Origin: Sporosarcina psychrophila
Lineage (GTDB): Bacteria > Bacillota > Bacilli > Bacillales_A > Planococcaceae
Assembly (NCBI RefSeq): GCF_001590685.1
Contig: NZ_CP014616.1
Location: forward strand, 2,479,001-2,543,000
DNA: 64,000 nucleotides
Direction of reading: 5' to 3'
The translations under genes were made by a program, and so were the position numbers. Of this stretch, positions 52,204 through 61,607 are shown one piece after another (positions within the stretch are counted from its first letter, which is position 1; each line of letters starts with the position of its first letter). The notes beneath the pieces are model-generated. The model was not told the DNA's origin and did not search any database. It worked only from the letters and a program-made list of their open reading frames with translations.

Positions 52204-52714
52204 TTAATCGAGCGCCTTTGCCTTCTTTTTTTCGTTTATAAACCCGATGACCAACAACGCTTTATCTTCATTAAAGAAATCTTGTTTTTCATACCATCGC
52301 TCAAAGTCGCTGTTATTTTTACTGCTATTACAACCGCTACAGCAAGGTAGTATATTGTCCTGTTCAAAACTTCCGCCTTTCGAGAACGGAATGAAGTGGT
52401 CGTATGTCAACCTCCCTTCGTTTCCGCAATAAACGCATTGGTAATCAAAGTAATTACAGGTTTCTTCCCAATGTTCCTGCGTGAGTGAAAAATCCCCTCG
52501 TTTTTGATGTCATCTTTCATGACCGACTAAACTTGCCCTTTCTCGCTTGTCGAGTCTCGATTTAACCAACTCTCTATATTCGTCACCTAAATCTATATAC
52601 CATTTATTTATATGTTCCTTGTATTCATCTTTCAACCTGTAAATCAACCACGCGGCTTCTTCTTTCTTTATGTATTTCTAGAAACCGCAGTTCCTTGTCA
52701 GAAATCACTTTCAT
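52204..52714 (-). pseudogene. Phage HNH endonuclease, broken
   Basis: The ATG at 52714 has AGGAGG upstream; a frameshift follows near codon 14 and a TGA near 52510. The HNH core is readable: CVYCGNEGRLTYDHFIPFSK, then CCSGCNSSKNNSDFERWYEK. HNH enzymes sit next to terminases and aid DNA packaging in many phages. Confidence 0.75.
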
Positions 52715-52947
52715 TTTAACAACCTCCTGTAGTTGTCCTGTTGTAATAGATATGGAAGGGCAATCAGGATATTGTCGATTCAATCGGGGTAATTAAGTCC
52801 TCTCTATCCGTACATCTTTTACACTATCAAAATAGCCATAAACCTAGTACTACCAACACTTCCGGAGTGATCTCCCTGTTCTTCTATCCCCCGATACTCC
52901 TTTATTTTTAAGCATAGAAAAAGCACCTTCGAAGAGATGCCTATAGT

Positions 52948-53625
52948 TCATCGGCCACTTTTGATCGCATATGACTCCAGCGCTCGTGCTTGATCTTCCA
53001 GCTGTTCGTAATAAGCATCTCTTTGTGATTCTAATGCCGCATCAGCTATTTGGTCCATAAGCTCATCTTGCTTCCTTTGGAGATACTCTTCTGAATAAGT
53101 CATATACCTAGATTCATTAAAAGTCTTTACGAAGCTTGGTATATGTTCATAATAAAAGGAATACGCTTCTTGATAGCAATGTTCAAGCTTCCCTACTAAT
53201 TCAACCATTTCTTCTAAAGTGAGTAACAATTCATAATGCATAAGTTCGTTACGTTTTTTGTAAAGATAAATAATTGAATTATCGAAATTACCACCCATTT
53301 TAACTGCGCAATTAGATGAAACTCTTTTTAAAGCGAAAGTAAGATTTACGGTTTCTAAATCACCATCTGCCTCATAAACACTTTCCAATTTTTCTTTATC
53401 CATCTTTTCTTTAGCTGCGCGATATTTCTTGTTGTCTTTAAATAATAATGCTTCATCTTTGTTCTTCAATAGATACTTCAGCAATATCTCATTCGCATGA
53501 TTCAAAAATATTATTGCATCTTTAATAAAGTAATCTCCATCGTCATGGTTCTCATAAAAATCATTAATATTAAACTGTGCCGCCTTTAATGAATCTACAC
53601 CATTCTTAAGTAAGTTAAATTCCAT
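52948..53625 (-). CDS. HEPN-like protein of unknown function
   Basis: The product of about 225 residues (from ATG 53625, MEFNLLKNGVDSLKAAQFNI..) is helical. It contains FLNHANEILLKYLLKNKDEA and, later, KKRNELMHYELLLTLEEMVE, an R-x4-H motif (RNELMH) typical of HEPN domains, many of which are RNases in defence or toxin systems. A longer frame to 53706 exists without a ribosome site. It lies beside prophage genes. Catalytic activity is inferred from one motif only. Confidence 0.6.
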   Translation of the reverse strand: MEFNLLKNGVDSLKAAQFNINDFYENHDDGDYFIKDAIIFLNHANEILLKYLLKNKDEALLFKDNKKYRAAKEKMDKEKLESVYEADGDLETVNLTFALKRVSSNCAVKMGGNFDNSIIYLYKKRNELMHYELLLTLEEMVELVGKLEHCYQEAYSFYYEHIPSFVKTFNESRYMTYSEEYLQRKQDELMDQIADAALESQRDAYYEQLEDQARALESYAIKSGR

Positions 53626-53799
53626 ACCTTTATCCCGCCTCCCACTTACATTATTCGCTAAGTAAGGTAGGTGTAAATCCTTTATATTTTCAAAACTACT
53701 CATCATATCAAGTCCAACCGTTAGCTAATGGTAACCGTCTACCTGATAGCCCGCGATTATTTTGTGACTGTATGTATGATGTGTAGTCTTCAAAGCATA

Positions 53800-53832
53800 A
53801 TAAAAGAGCACTCATAATTAAATGAGTACTCT
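53800..53832 (-). terminator. Terminator hairpin
   Basis: AGAGCACTCAT/ATGAGTACTCT with T-run on the minus strand; the 54147 gene upstream may use it. Confidence 0.65.
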
Positions 53833-54146
53833 ATCGGAAATTAAATGTCAATGGCTAACCAACCATAGTATGCTAAAAACATTAATGTTCCAATAAAAGA
53901 ATAACACGATTTATAGTTGCGATTACGTAATATTAGTGAAATATTTCGTAATGAATATTACACCAATAAACTTAACTTTAAGAGTATTGAGAAAGCATAT
54001 TAATCCTTAACTGCAGATTAACGACAAGTGCCTACACGACCTTATTACGCGAACACGTGGGATATGTGCCAAAGTCTACTCTCGCACCCCAAAACCACCC
54101 AACTTCCTGACCTGCCTTTAAGTTTATCAATGTGAATGCAGGTGCG
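53833..54146. other. Gap without a recognisable gene
   Basis: No supported reading frame or repeat was seen. Confidence 0.4.
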
Positions 54147-54563
54147 TCATTTCTTCGACGTATCCGACATATGCGACATTTTCCGAATAACAGTATCTTT
54201 TATTCTTCCAATGTGACGGTCTGAAAACCCCATATGCATCCCAATCCACAGCAAACTTTTCCCCTCAAGTAACCAATGCAATACCTCTATTTCCCGGTCA
54301 ACCGTAATCAAATGGATTTTATCTTGAACCATCTTTATCTTTTGTTCATAATCGCTAATCTTCTTCCACCGCTTTTCTCGTCTTAAAAACTCTTGATAAA
54401 TAGGATCGCTATGTCCCCCAGCCGCTTTTGGCATAGCTGCCTCTAATCCATACTGAGCTGTAAAGTTACCTCCAACATCATTCAATCCCTCGCGCATAAT
54501 TTTTACCGAATTTATCATCCAGTGATAATCCTTCAACAACTGCTCAATCTGCTTCTCCGTCAT
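54147..54563 (-). CDS. Phage sigma-like HTH regulator
   Basis: The 138-residue protein ends in a region-4-type helix-turn-helix (EVLHWLLEGKSLLWIGMHMG..SDRHIGRIKDTVIRKMSHMS), as in ArpU/Xpf-like late-gene activators of phages. The N-terminal half is helical (LLKDYHWMINSVKIMREGLN). A decayed relative lies near 5795. Confidence 0.65.
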   Translation of the reverse strand: MTEKQIEQLLKDYHWMINSVKIMREGLNDVGGNFTAQYGLEAAMPKAAGGHSDPIYQEFLRREKRWKKISDYEQKIKMVQDKIHLITVDREIEVLHWLLEGKSLLWIGMHMGFSDRHIGRIKDTVIRKMSHMSDTSKK

Positions 54564-54581
54564 AAGCTGCCCGCCCCCTGT

Positions 54582-54779
54582 TTATCGTTTACGAATTGCC
54601 CCGTTCACTCGTTTATAGGTCTGTCGATTAGTCCCCATCAATTCAGCCCATCCCCTATCAGGAAGCTGTTCCGACGACTTACCCCTTGTCCTAGTATTCT
54701 TTTGCTCTACTTCGCCTGTACAAGCATCTGAAGGACCATTTTCAACCAGTTCCGTATGCAACGATTTCACTTCACTCAT
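54582..54779 (-). CDS. Small prophage protein (65 aa)
   Basis: From ATG 54779, MSEVKSLHTELVENGPSDAC.. ends in GWAELMGTNRQTYKRVNGAI, which may be part of a DNA-binding helix pair. Weak ribosome site. Confidence 0.4.
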   Translation of the reverse strand: MSEVKSLHTELVENGPSDACTGEVEQKNTRTRGKSSEQLPDRGWAELMGTNRQTYKRVNGAIRKR

Positions 54780-54796
54780 TCCCGATTTTTTGAGAT

Positions 54797-54852
54797 AAAA
54801 AAAGAGGACAACAAATGACACAGCGCAATGCTGTTATCATCGTTGTCCTCTG
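54797..54852 (-). terminator. Terminator of the gene at 54867
   Basis: AGAGGACAAC/GTTGTCCTCT with T7 on the minus strand. Confidence 0.85.
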
Positions 54853-54866
54853 GTTGGCCAGGGGGA

Positions 54867-55481
54867 CTAATTTATAACTTCTAAATCTAACCATCTATTT
54901 ATAGCGAATTTCACTTTTCGACTTTTTCTCTTACTTCTCTTTTCTGGATGAATATAACATATTTGAACCTCTTTTATACCGCTATTATTCTCAAAGTGAT
55001 CATTATCCAAAAATGCTAAAAGTTTTATTAGTCTAGCTTCGCCGGCCTTTAAACTAATCATGTGAAAGTGTTCACTTAAAGGAGCGAAGCTATCAGCCTT
55101 ATCTTCGGCGACTTGCCCATTATCATAGTGCTCAACTTCAGTTAATGATATGCCTACATAGATAGCTTTGCTAGTACTTATACCTTCAATTTCGATGTCT
55201 GTAATGACTTTATTTACTGAAGAAGAATTAATAAAAAGCAGTTCTAAATTTAAAGTAATATGCTTTTTTAATTTATAATAATAATCTGTTTTAATTTCTT
55301 CATCAGCTGATCTTTTTTCTTTTTCAATTCCTTCCCTTGGCGACGAAAGGTAGTTGTTTTTTACAATGATCTTAATTTTCCCTGTTCTGTTACTGAAATA
55401 ACTTAATGAAAACCAACAATCGCACCTAATATTCCTTGAAATTGCGACACTTGTCCCAACCAATTCAAAACTCTTCCCCAT
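54867..55481 (-). CDS. Hypothetical protein (about 204 aa)
   Basis: From ATG 55481 the product MGKSFELVGTSVAISRNIRC.. is beta-rich with a charged middle (REGIEKEKRSADEEIKTDYY). I do not recognise it. The frame is open further to 55538, but that part overlaps a prophage pseudogene in another frame, so the gene may have lost its original 5' end. Confidence 0.5.
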   Translation of the reverse strand: MGKSFELVGTSVAISRNIRCDCWFSLSYFSNRTGKIKIIVKNNYLSSPREGIEKEKRSADEEIKTDYYYKLKKHITLNLELLFINSSSVNKVITDIEIEGISTSKAIYVGISLTEVEHYDNGQVAEDKADSFAPLSEHFHMISLKAGEARLIKLLAFLDNDHFENNSGIKEVQICYIHPEKRSKRKSRKVKFAINRWLDLEVIN

Positions 55482-55662
55482 CTTCCCTACGCATCCTCTT
55501 AATCTTGCCTTGAAGCGTAACAATCCGATATTCTCCATGTTCCGGAAGCTCCCTCACTTCCGCCACACCCTAAGATATAACTACTACACAGTTCATTGGT
55601 AGTTCCATTATACCAATCCCCAACAATAATGCATCTGTATTAAAAGTAATATCTTTATTCAC
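55465..55662 (-). pseudogene. Broken small prophage gene (copy B)
   Basis: From GTG 55662: VNKDITFNTDALLLGIGIME..CVVVIS, then TAG, then GVAEVRELPEHGEYRIVTLQ..RREDGEEF. Same family as 13768; both copies are dead by different stops. Confidence 0.6.
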
Positions 55663-55729
55663 CAGGACCCCTCATTGTGTTATAAAAACCCTGCCAAGGA
55701 CGGGAGGAATCCTGTCTTTTTTATTTCCT

Positions 55730-56030
55730 CAAATCTTGTACCCAATCGCTCTCATCATCTTCTCCGCATCCGCTACATAAGCCGATTTAAACTCCGGAAA
55801 AGCATCAAACAAAAACCCTTCATAATTCAATCCAAAGTAGTCACAATACCGAAAGACATCCTGTAAATCTGCCCTTTCGACGCCAATCTCCAAATTCATA
55901 ATGCGTTCACGTTACATTTTCAGCCGTGAGTTTAGGAGAGTTTATTTCCCCCATTTTCCCTAAAGCATTCGTATACACAGCGAGAGAAAAGCTCTCTTTT
56001 AATCTTTTCACGTTCATAATCATTGTTCAT
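55730..56030 (-). pseudogene. Remnants of two small prophage genes
   Basis: 55735-55918 on the minus strand reads MNLEIGVERADLQDVFRYCD..FLFDAFPEFKSAYVADAEKM, without a credible start. 55930-56030 is a deleted copy of the 75-aa gene at 14178. Confidence 0.45.
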
Positions 56031-56134
56031 CCCTACTCACTCCTCTTCAATTCATCCTGCCTAACTGTCACCAACCCGTAACTGACTAGCCCATATTTTT
56101 GTAGTAAACTTACAGCAAGAAAGGAGACTATCAA

Positions 56135-56311
56135 ATGACAACAACGACTTGGATGTGGATTTGCATTTGTATTGCTACCTTGATTTTACAGTTCATTTTT
56201 ATTTTTATCGTCCTCCATCAAAGTAAACGATTTAAACATACAATTCATACGATTGATCCGATTGATGATCGTATAAAAGAAATGAATAGAGAAAAAACCG
56301 ACATAGAGTAA
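56135..56311 (+). CDS. 58-aa single-pass membrane protein (block copy B)
   Basis: MTTTTWMWICICIATLILQF.. differs from 14510 at one residue. AAAGGAGAC precedes the ATG. Two almost identical intact copies about 41.6 kb apart point to recent segmental duplication or selection. Confidence 0.65.
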   Translation: MTTTTWMWICICIATLILQFIFIFIVLHQSKRFKHTIHTIDPIDDRIKEMNREKTDIE

Positions 56312-56367
56312 TGATTGTATACTTACGAATGGGACGATACACGACAGTGAACGTCCTTACTGTCATT

Positions 56368-56613
56368 TCATTCACTCCTCTTCAATTCACTTTGCCGAAA
56401 TATCCCGATCTGATTAGACTTCGCAAACAAAACCTCATACTGTCTTCTGTGTAAAACCTTAACAATCCGACCTTCCATTCCCTCAAATACCTTCAGGTAG
56501 AAATAATCCTCAACATCTTTCTCCTCTACATTGACGACGATTTCAACCGTGTCACCGACTGTAAAGGTTTCTTTGACTGGCACCGCATCAAAAATAGGGA
56601 GTTGCTGAAGCAC
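56368..56613 (-). CDS. 80-aa-family beta-rich prophage protein (block copy B)
   Basis: The 81-residue product (from GTG 56613, matching the start of 23771) reads LQQLPIFDAVPVKETFTVGD.. with beta strands as in copy C. GAAGGAG lies 8 bases upstream; the longer frame from ATG 56637 overlaps the DUF6877-like gene. Confidence 0.6.
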   Translation of the reverse strand: MLQQLPIFDAVPVKETFTVGDTVEIVVNVEEKDVEDYFYLKVFEGMEGRIVKVLHRRQYEVLFAKSNQIGIFRQSELKRSE

Positions 56614-56633
56614 AGCTATCACTCCTTCACAAA

Positions 56634-56783
56634 TCATTTTGCATACCGCAACTGCCGATGAATATACGGATTATCCTCATTGCCACCGCTCCACATCCAG
56701 TCGCCGGTACGCCTCTCAACGTCTTTCAGCACCTCAAACGGTAATTGCTGTAAAAGCTTGATTATTTCTTGATATGCTGTCAT
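56634..56783 (-). CDS. DUF6877-like protein (block copy B)
   Basis: The 49-residue MTAYQEIIKLLQQLPFEVLK.. has DWMWSGGNEDNPYIHRQLRY. It ends shortly before the 81-aa gene, so the two are probably co-transcribed. Confidence 0.6.
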   Translation of the reverse strand: MTAYQEIIKLLQQLPFEVLKDVERRTGDWMWSGGNEDNPYIHRQLRYAK

Positions 56784-56994
56784 TCGGAAATTTCCTTCGT
56801 CTTATGTTCGAATTGAGTATCAGTAATTCTCCTTCTCTCTTTACGGTATTATTCACCTGCAAATAAATGGATATTTCATTACAATTCGGTAACAAAATGG
56901 TAACAATTCTCAAATAATGTATACTAAAATATTATTTGATGAGACAATTCCTTTAGAACAAGTCATTGTTCATGCCATAAATTGGAGGTGACTC

Positions 56995-57165
56995 ATGTTT
57001 GTAATCATACGAAACAATGATGGTGAAACTGAGTTCTTAAAGGACTCCAGTACCCAGTCAGACAAAACCTTTGCTGATTTTTACACAGCGGATTTGTTAA
57101 TGCAGCAACTGAATCAAAACGTAATTCCTTCCAAACATTGGACTGTTTCTGAAAAGTTACAATAA
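56995..57165 (+). CDS. 56-aa protein of unknown function
   Basis: MFVIIRNNDGETEFLKDSST.. TFADFYTADLLMQQLNQNVI is a small alpha/beta-looking protein. TTGGAGGTG gives a strong ribosome site, and TATACT (56928-56933) a possible -10 box. Confidence 0.6.
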   Translation: MFVIIRNNDGETEFLKDSSTQSDKTFADFYTADLLMQQLNQNVIPSKHWTVSEKLQ

Positions 57166-57263
57166 GTAGTTCAACAAGTGCTTAGCTACTTAGCGTTAAT
57201 CTTGGACGTTTATTGACCGGGTGATTCGTCAATACTGTCGCTATATCACAAGATGACTGTGAT

Positions 57264-57299
57264 AAAGACCACTGATTATTTTTAATCAGTGGTCTTTTT
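57264..57299 (+). terminator. Third copy of the AAAGAC-type terminator
   Basis: AAAGACCACTGATT/AATCAGTGGTCTTT with T5. Here it ends the 56-aa gene; the riboswitch and CheY-like gene are absent. Confidence 0.8.
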
Positions 57300-57312
57300 G
57301 GTAGGAGTACGA

Positions 57313-57775
57313 ATCAACTAGCTATTGATTCTACCCATGCCGCAAATGCATTTGTTAATGGCAATTTGCTTCCATCATCTGCCCAACCTGCAAAACATAT
57401 AAAGCCATAAAGCCATCTGGATTCAAGCTGATCGCTTCTCATTGAGTGAAGTAATGACTATTCAAAAATAAGCTGCATTCCCTCACTGTTCCGTTACTGT
57501 TGTATTTACTGTTAATCTTTTGGCTCACTCTCATGGTGTTTATAGACATTGTGCCAGCTTTATTAGCTTGCTTAACGTGTTTGTTGAGTAAGGATAACCA
57601 ATACACAAATATCACCTTCTGTAATATTTTTATAAGTTAGTCCTTTTCCAGAGAAAAGTTCTCTAATTTGATCCACTTTGTAAGTCGCGAACTCATTGCG
57701 TAATTTTTTAATTTCATTCTGTAATTTAATAATTTCCTGTTTCCATTACCAGTCGTTATCCTCTATGACCACTCA
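57313..57775 (-). pseudogene. Decayed relative of the gene at 15655
   Basis: Pieces such as IRELFSGKGLTYKNITEGDI and MRVSQKINSKYNSNGTVREC..LFLNSHYFTQ-stop-EAISLNPDGF occur in several frames on the minus strand. Confidence 0.55.
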
Positions 57776-58014
57776 CTTTCAAAGTTTCACTAGACTGCTA
57801 AGATCTAGTACAACGTCATTTCCCGTCGATTCTAAACGCCCTACAGTCGATTTGGTGTAAACTCCATATTCACTTTGACCTACTAAAGCTGTTAAAAGAC
57901 CTGTAGTGCTGCTATATAGGTTCCTCCAGCAAATAAGCAACTTCGTAAATGTTGCCAATGACTTCAATGGAATAAAATAGATTTCGAAAAAAAGACCATT
58001 ACAATTGAGCGAAC

Positions 58015-58420
58015 CCATGACTACCACGGAGTTCGTAAACCAAAAATAGCAAACTGACAAACTTTGTCCACGATCTTCTACTAAATCAATTGAAGATATA
58101 CAGATTTTGGTGGAATAAGACTTTGCGCATTTTTTTGGAAAGAAGTTTGGAAACTGATTATGTACTTACCTCAGAAAGACTCAAAACTCCCATCAGCAAA
58201 AGATCTGTTTCAAATCCAATTAAACTCAACCTTAAGAATCAGGAATGAAATCTATTTCTCACACAGTTTAAGACATCCCCAAGCAAAAATTATGTTGAGT
58301 AAAGGCATTCCACTACAAACTATTACAGAACGACTAAGAAATACTTCTTTGATGATTTTAAGTTTATATATCCACTCATTAATAAAACCTCGATGTCAAA
58401 TTAGCGAAATCCTACAGTAA
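58015..58420 (+). pseudogene. Tyrosine recombinase/integrase C-terminal remnant, copy 2
   Basis: The open piece 58160-58420 ends FSHSLRHPQAKIMLSKGIPL..ERLRNTSLMILSLYIHS, like 17178-17468. TACCACGGAGTTCGTAAACC upstream is shared with copy 1. Confidence 0.6.
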
Positions 58421-58531
58421 TGCATTCACTTTTTAAATTGGTGGAATATTTGGAGGTTGTTTTTATTTAAACCCCTCATAAGCCTTGAGGCATAAGCATT
58501 GTTGCTACTATGAATTATTTCGTGCTATAAT
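58385..58531 (+). promoter_or_regulatory. Three-copy repeat ending in the ykpA promoter
   Basis: The repeat unit found at 17467 and 27273 here ends in TTGCTA-18-TATAAT (58502-58531) with TG before the -10 box. In the other two copies the -10 is TAGACT, so only this copy looks like an active promoter. Confidence 0.7.
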
Positions 58532-58561
58532 GGGAGCATTGTGAATTTAGGAGGATTTTGA

Positions 58562-60178
58562 ATGATAGCAGTCAGTAATGTAAGTCTTCAATTCGGCGAC
58601 CGCAAGCTATTTGAAGATGTGAATATACAGTTTAATCCAGGCCATTGTTATGGTCTAATTGGTGCAAACGGTGCGGGAAAATCGACATTCCTTAAAATTT
58701 TGTCAGGTGAACTAGAACCACAATCTGGAAATGTAATTATGAACAAAGACGAACGTCTTGCTATTTTGAAACAGAACCATTTCGAATACGAGGAAAGCGT
58801 CGTACTTGATACAGTCATTATGGGTCACAAACGTTTATATGACATTATGATGGAGAAAAACGCCATCTATGCAAAAGAGGAATTCTCAGATGAGGACGGC
58901 ATGCGCGCAGCTGAACTTGAAGGTGAATTTGGCGACTTGAACGGTTGGGAAGCTGAATCTGAAGCAGCAATCCTTTTACAAGGACTTGGTCTTGCAGATG
59001 AATATCACCAATTGAAGATGTCTGAACTAAACGGTTCTGATAAAGTGAAAGTGCTTCTTGCACAAGCTTTGTTTGGTAAGCCTGACGTTCTTCTTCTGGA
59101 TGAGCCTACAAACTCACTTGATTTGAAAGCAATCCAATGGCTCGAAGAATTCCTTATGAACTTCGAAAACACGCTTATTGTTGTTTCCCATGACCGTCAC
59201 TTCTTAAACAAAGTTTGTACGCAAATTGCGGATGTCGACTTTTCTAAAATCCAGATTTACCCGGGTAACTATGATTTCTGGTACGAGTCAAGCCAACTTG
59301 CACTAAGAATGTCACAAGACCAAAACAAGAAAAAAGAAGAAAAAATTAAAGAGCTTCAAGCATTCGTTGCCCGCTTTAGTGCCAATGCTTCGAAATCTAA
59401 ACAAGCTACTTCACGTAAGAAAACGTTGGAAAAAATCGAATTGGATGATATTAAACCATCTTCAAGACGTTATCCTTTCGTCAACTTCCAAATGGGCCGT
59501 GAAATTGGAAATGATGTTCTAAGTATCCAAGAAGTTAACAAAACACAGGATGGCAGAGTAATGCTTAAAGATGCTTCATTTACAATTGACAAAGAAGACA
59601 AAGTCATTCTTCTTGGAGATCCTCTTGCAAAAACAGCGCTCCTTCAACTGCTTGCCGGAGAGTCTGAGCCTGATTCTGGAGCTATCAAATGGGGAGTTAC
59701 GACAACACATGCATACCTTCCTATCGATAACAGTAACTACTTCCAAGGTTCGGAAAGTTCACTTGTTGAATGGTTACGTCAATATTCACCTGACGACCAA
59801 ACCGAGACATTCCTACGCGGATTCCTTGGCCGTATGCTGTTTTCAGGTGATGAAGTGAACAAGAAACCATCCGTTTTATCCGGTGGGGAAAAAGTTCGCT
59901 GTATGCTTTCAAAAATGATGCTGACAAGTTCGAACGTTCTTCTTTTGGATGAACCGATGAACCACTTGGACCTTGAATCAATTCAAGCGCTTAACAACGG
60001 ACTGATTGCATTCAAAGGTGCCATGATCTTCACATCTCATGACCAACAATTCATCCAGACGGTTGCAAACAGAATCATTGAAATCCATGATGATGGTACA
60101 ATCTTCGATAAATTGATGAACTATGATGAGTATCTAGAGTGGAAAGAACAACAAGAAAAACAAAATAAAAAGAAATAA
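58562..60178 (+). CDS. ykpA: ABC-F ATPase, YkpA type
   Basis: The 538-residue soluble protein has two ATP-binding domains joined by a charged linker (NKKKEEKIKELQAFVARFSA..). Domain 1 has Walker A GANGAGKST and Walker B DVLLLDEPTN. Domain 2 has the signature LSGGEKVRC and LLLDEPMNHLD, but its Walker A is degenerate (LGDPLAKTALL) and the domain 1 signature reads LNGSDKVKV. Much of this is shared with B. subtilis YkpA. ABC-F proteins act on ribosomes. AGGAGG precedes the ATG. Confidence 0.93.
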   Translation: MIAVSNVSLQFGDRKLFEDVNIQFNPGHCYGLIGANGAGKSTFLKILSGELEPQSGNVIMNKDERLAILKQNHFEYEESVVLDTVIMGHKRLYDIMMEKNAIYAKEEFSDEDGMRAAELEGEFGDLNGWEAESEAAILLQGLGLADEYHQLKMSELNGSDKVKVLLAQALFGKPDVLLLDEPTNSLDLKAIQWLEEFLMNFENTLIVVSHDRHFLNKVCTQIADVDFSKIQIYPGNYDFWYESSQLALRMSQDQNKKKEEKIKELQAFVARFSANASKSKQATSRKKTLEKIELDDIKPSSRRYPFVNFQMGREIGNDVLSIQEVNKTQDGRVMLKDASFTIDKEDKVILLGDPLAKTALLQLLAGESEPDSGAIKWGVTTTHAYLPIDNSNYFQGSESSLVEWLRQYSPDDQTETFLRGFLGRMLFSGDEVNKKPSVLSGGEKVRCMLSKMMLTSSNVLLLDEPMNHLDLESIQALNNGLIAFKGAMIFTSHDQQFIQTVANRIIEIHDDGTIFDKLMNYDEYLEWKEQQEKQNKKK

Positions 60179-60182
60179 TTTT

Positions 60183-60217
60183 AAGCCGTTTCCCTTGATT
60201 GGGAGACGGCTATTTTT
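60183..60217 (+). terminator. Terminator of ykpA
   Basis: AAGCCGTtTCCC/GGGAgACGGCT arms with a T5 run. Confidence 0.85.
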
Positions 60218-60310
60218 ATCGCTAAATGATGTTGGATTTCCGATTGCAATTCCTACACTTGCGTATGATATCCGTCGAAATGGGTATAACCAATAGAAAG
60301 GAGTGTTTTC

Positions 60311-60979
60311 ATGAGGAAAATAAATCTTTTCATTTTTCTGTTAGTAGCGGTCCTTGTCTTTTCAGGGTGTTCGAAAAAACAACCGACAGCCCTTGATAAT
60401 TCGGGGTCAACAAATGGCACAATTGGTGAAGGTATCGTTAAAGATAGCGAAAGTGAGAGCGATGGTGAAATTTCTTTAACTGATCTTTTTCTACCGGATG
60501 GTTCAAAGGCGCATTATCTAGGTGAAGGAAATGAATTTGCAGAACTTGATGTTGAAGTCGCACGACCATTTGAAAATTATGTTGTCGTCCATGAGAATAA
60601 TGGCGGCTCCCTGGTTCGCCATATTTATAAAATCGAACCTGACAAAATAAGCATCTTAGACGAACAGACTGTCGAATTAGTCAAAGACTTCCCCCCCCTG
60701 GCAGAACTGGATGCAATGGATCCAACTGGTGTTTATCTTAAAAAACCCATAAAAAAAGGAACAACATTTGATACGTGGACAATTGTTGAAATAGATACAA
60801 CTGTCGATACACCGTATAAGAAGTTTGATCATGCTTTCGTCATCGAAATGAAGACGGATGACTTCGTCAACCGTAAGTATTTCGTTGAAGGGTTTGGTGA
60901 AGTCAAACGGGAATCTATCATGCAGACGGATGACGGTGAATTCGTTGTTACCTCCACGTTGAAGACAGTCGACAAATAG
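60311..60979 (+). CDS. Lipoprotein of unknown function
   Basis: The 222-residue protein has a lipoprotein signal (MRKINLFIFLLVAVLVFSGC, lipobox FSGC with C20), a Ser/Gly/Asp-rich linker, and a beta-rich domain (about 60-220). It should be anchored outside the cytoplasmic membrane. AAAGGAGTG precedes the ATG. Confidence 0.85.
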   Translation: MRKINLFIFLLVAVLVFSGCSKKQPTALDNSGSTNGTIGEGIVKDSESESDGEISLTDLFLPDGSKAHYLGEGNEFAELDVEVARPFENYVVVHENNGGSLVRHIYKIEPDKISILDEQTVELVKDFPPLAELDAMDPTGVYLKKPIKKGTTFDTWTIVEIDTTVDTPYKKFDHAFVIEMKTDDFVNRKYFVEGFGEVKRESIMQTDDGEFVVTSTLKTVDK

Positions 60980-61023
60980 CGATGTAAAGAAGCGTCCCTC
61001 GTTAGGACGCTTCTTTACATCGC
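60979..61023 (+). terminator. Long terminator hairpin of the lipoprotein gene
   Basis: GCGATGTAAAGAAGCGTCC and its inverted copy form a 19-bp perfect stem; the inner GAAGCGTCC/GGACGCTTC part with TTTT could act as terminator. Confidence 0.8.
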
Positions 61024-61035
61024 AGAATAAATTCA

Positions 61036-61081
61036 CATCTTCCAAAAGGTACCGAAACTAACGATTACCTTTTGGAAGATG
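61036..61081 (-). terminator. Perfect 16-bp inverted repeat before DUF1033
   Basis: CATCTTCCAAAAGGTA/TACCTTTTGGAAGATG lies downstream of the minus-strand DUF1033 gene and may terminate it, although the T-run is weak. Confidence 0.6.
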
Positions 61082-61109
61082 CGAATCCGTATTTATTTCC
61101 AATGTTTTT

Positions 61110-61406
61110 TTAGCAGAAAGCATTGGGCATCCCGTCCTTCATTAAGATAACACCATGATACAGTTGGAGATCTTCATCACAGCCTTCACAGAAATTTATT
61201 TCGTCTTCAGACCAAAAGGCAAAAAAACAGTCTTTTTTCATAGCCTCACGTTTATGCTTTTCTCGTAATTCACTAGTCAATTTTTTAAAGTGTACCTCAG
61301 CAAGTACTCTATCATCAAATGAATGGCGTGAACGGATTGTTTCTTCCCACTCCTCAAACATCCACCATGGCTCATAATCTGCTTTCATATAAATCACTTC
61401 ATACAT
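61110..61406 (-). CDS. DUF1033 family protein
   Basis: The 98-residue protein (MYEVIYMKADYEPWWMFEEW..ETI, DCFFAFWSEDEINFCEGCDE) matches DUF1033, a small conserved Bacillales protein without known function. AGGAGG precedes the ATG. Confidence 0.85.
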   Translation of the reverse strand: MYEVIYMKADYEPWWMFEEWEETIRSRHSFDDRVLAEVHFKKLTSELREKHKREAMKKDCFFAFWSEDEINFCEGCDEDLQLYHGVILMKDGMPNAFC

Positions 61407-61607
61407 TTCCTAAACCTCCTATGTAACTCTTAGTTGAATGTCCTTCATTTTAACAAACTCCCTCCTGATGTCCAATTAATTGCTTCCCTTTTGAATTCAA
61501 ATGGTAGGTATAGATTGCATTTATCGGGTATAATTGAACTACTGACATGAAACTTTATTCGTTTTGAAACGTATACAGTATAGGGTCAAAGGAGGTATGA
61601 ATATATC

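Noticed and set aside
57779..58060. A 93-codon minus-strand frame.
   Set aside because: It runs opposite to the integrase remnant and has no ribosome site; only a C-terminal piece looks protein-like, so I treat it as debris.
58562..60178. The degenerate second Walker A and first signature motif in the ABC-F protein were considered as a sign of inactivation.
   Set aside because: As I recall the sequence, B. subtilis YkpA shows comparable departures at the same places, so this appears to be a family trait.
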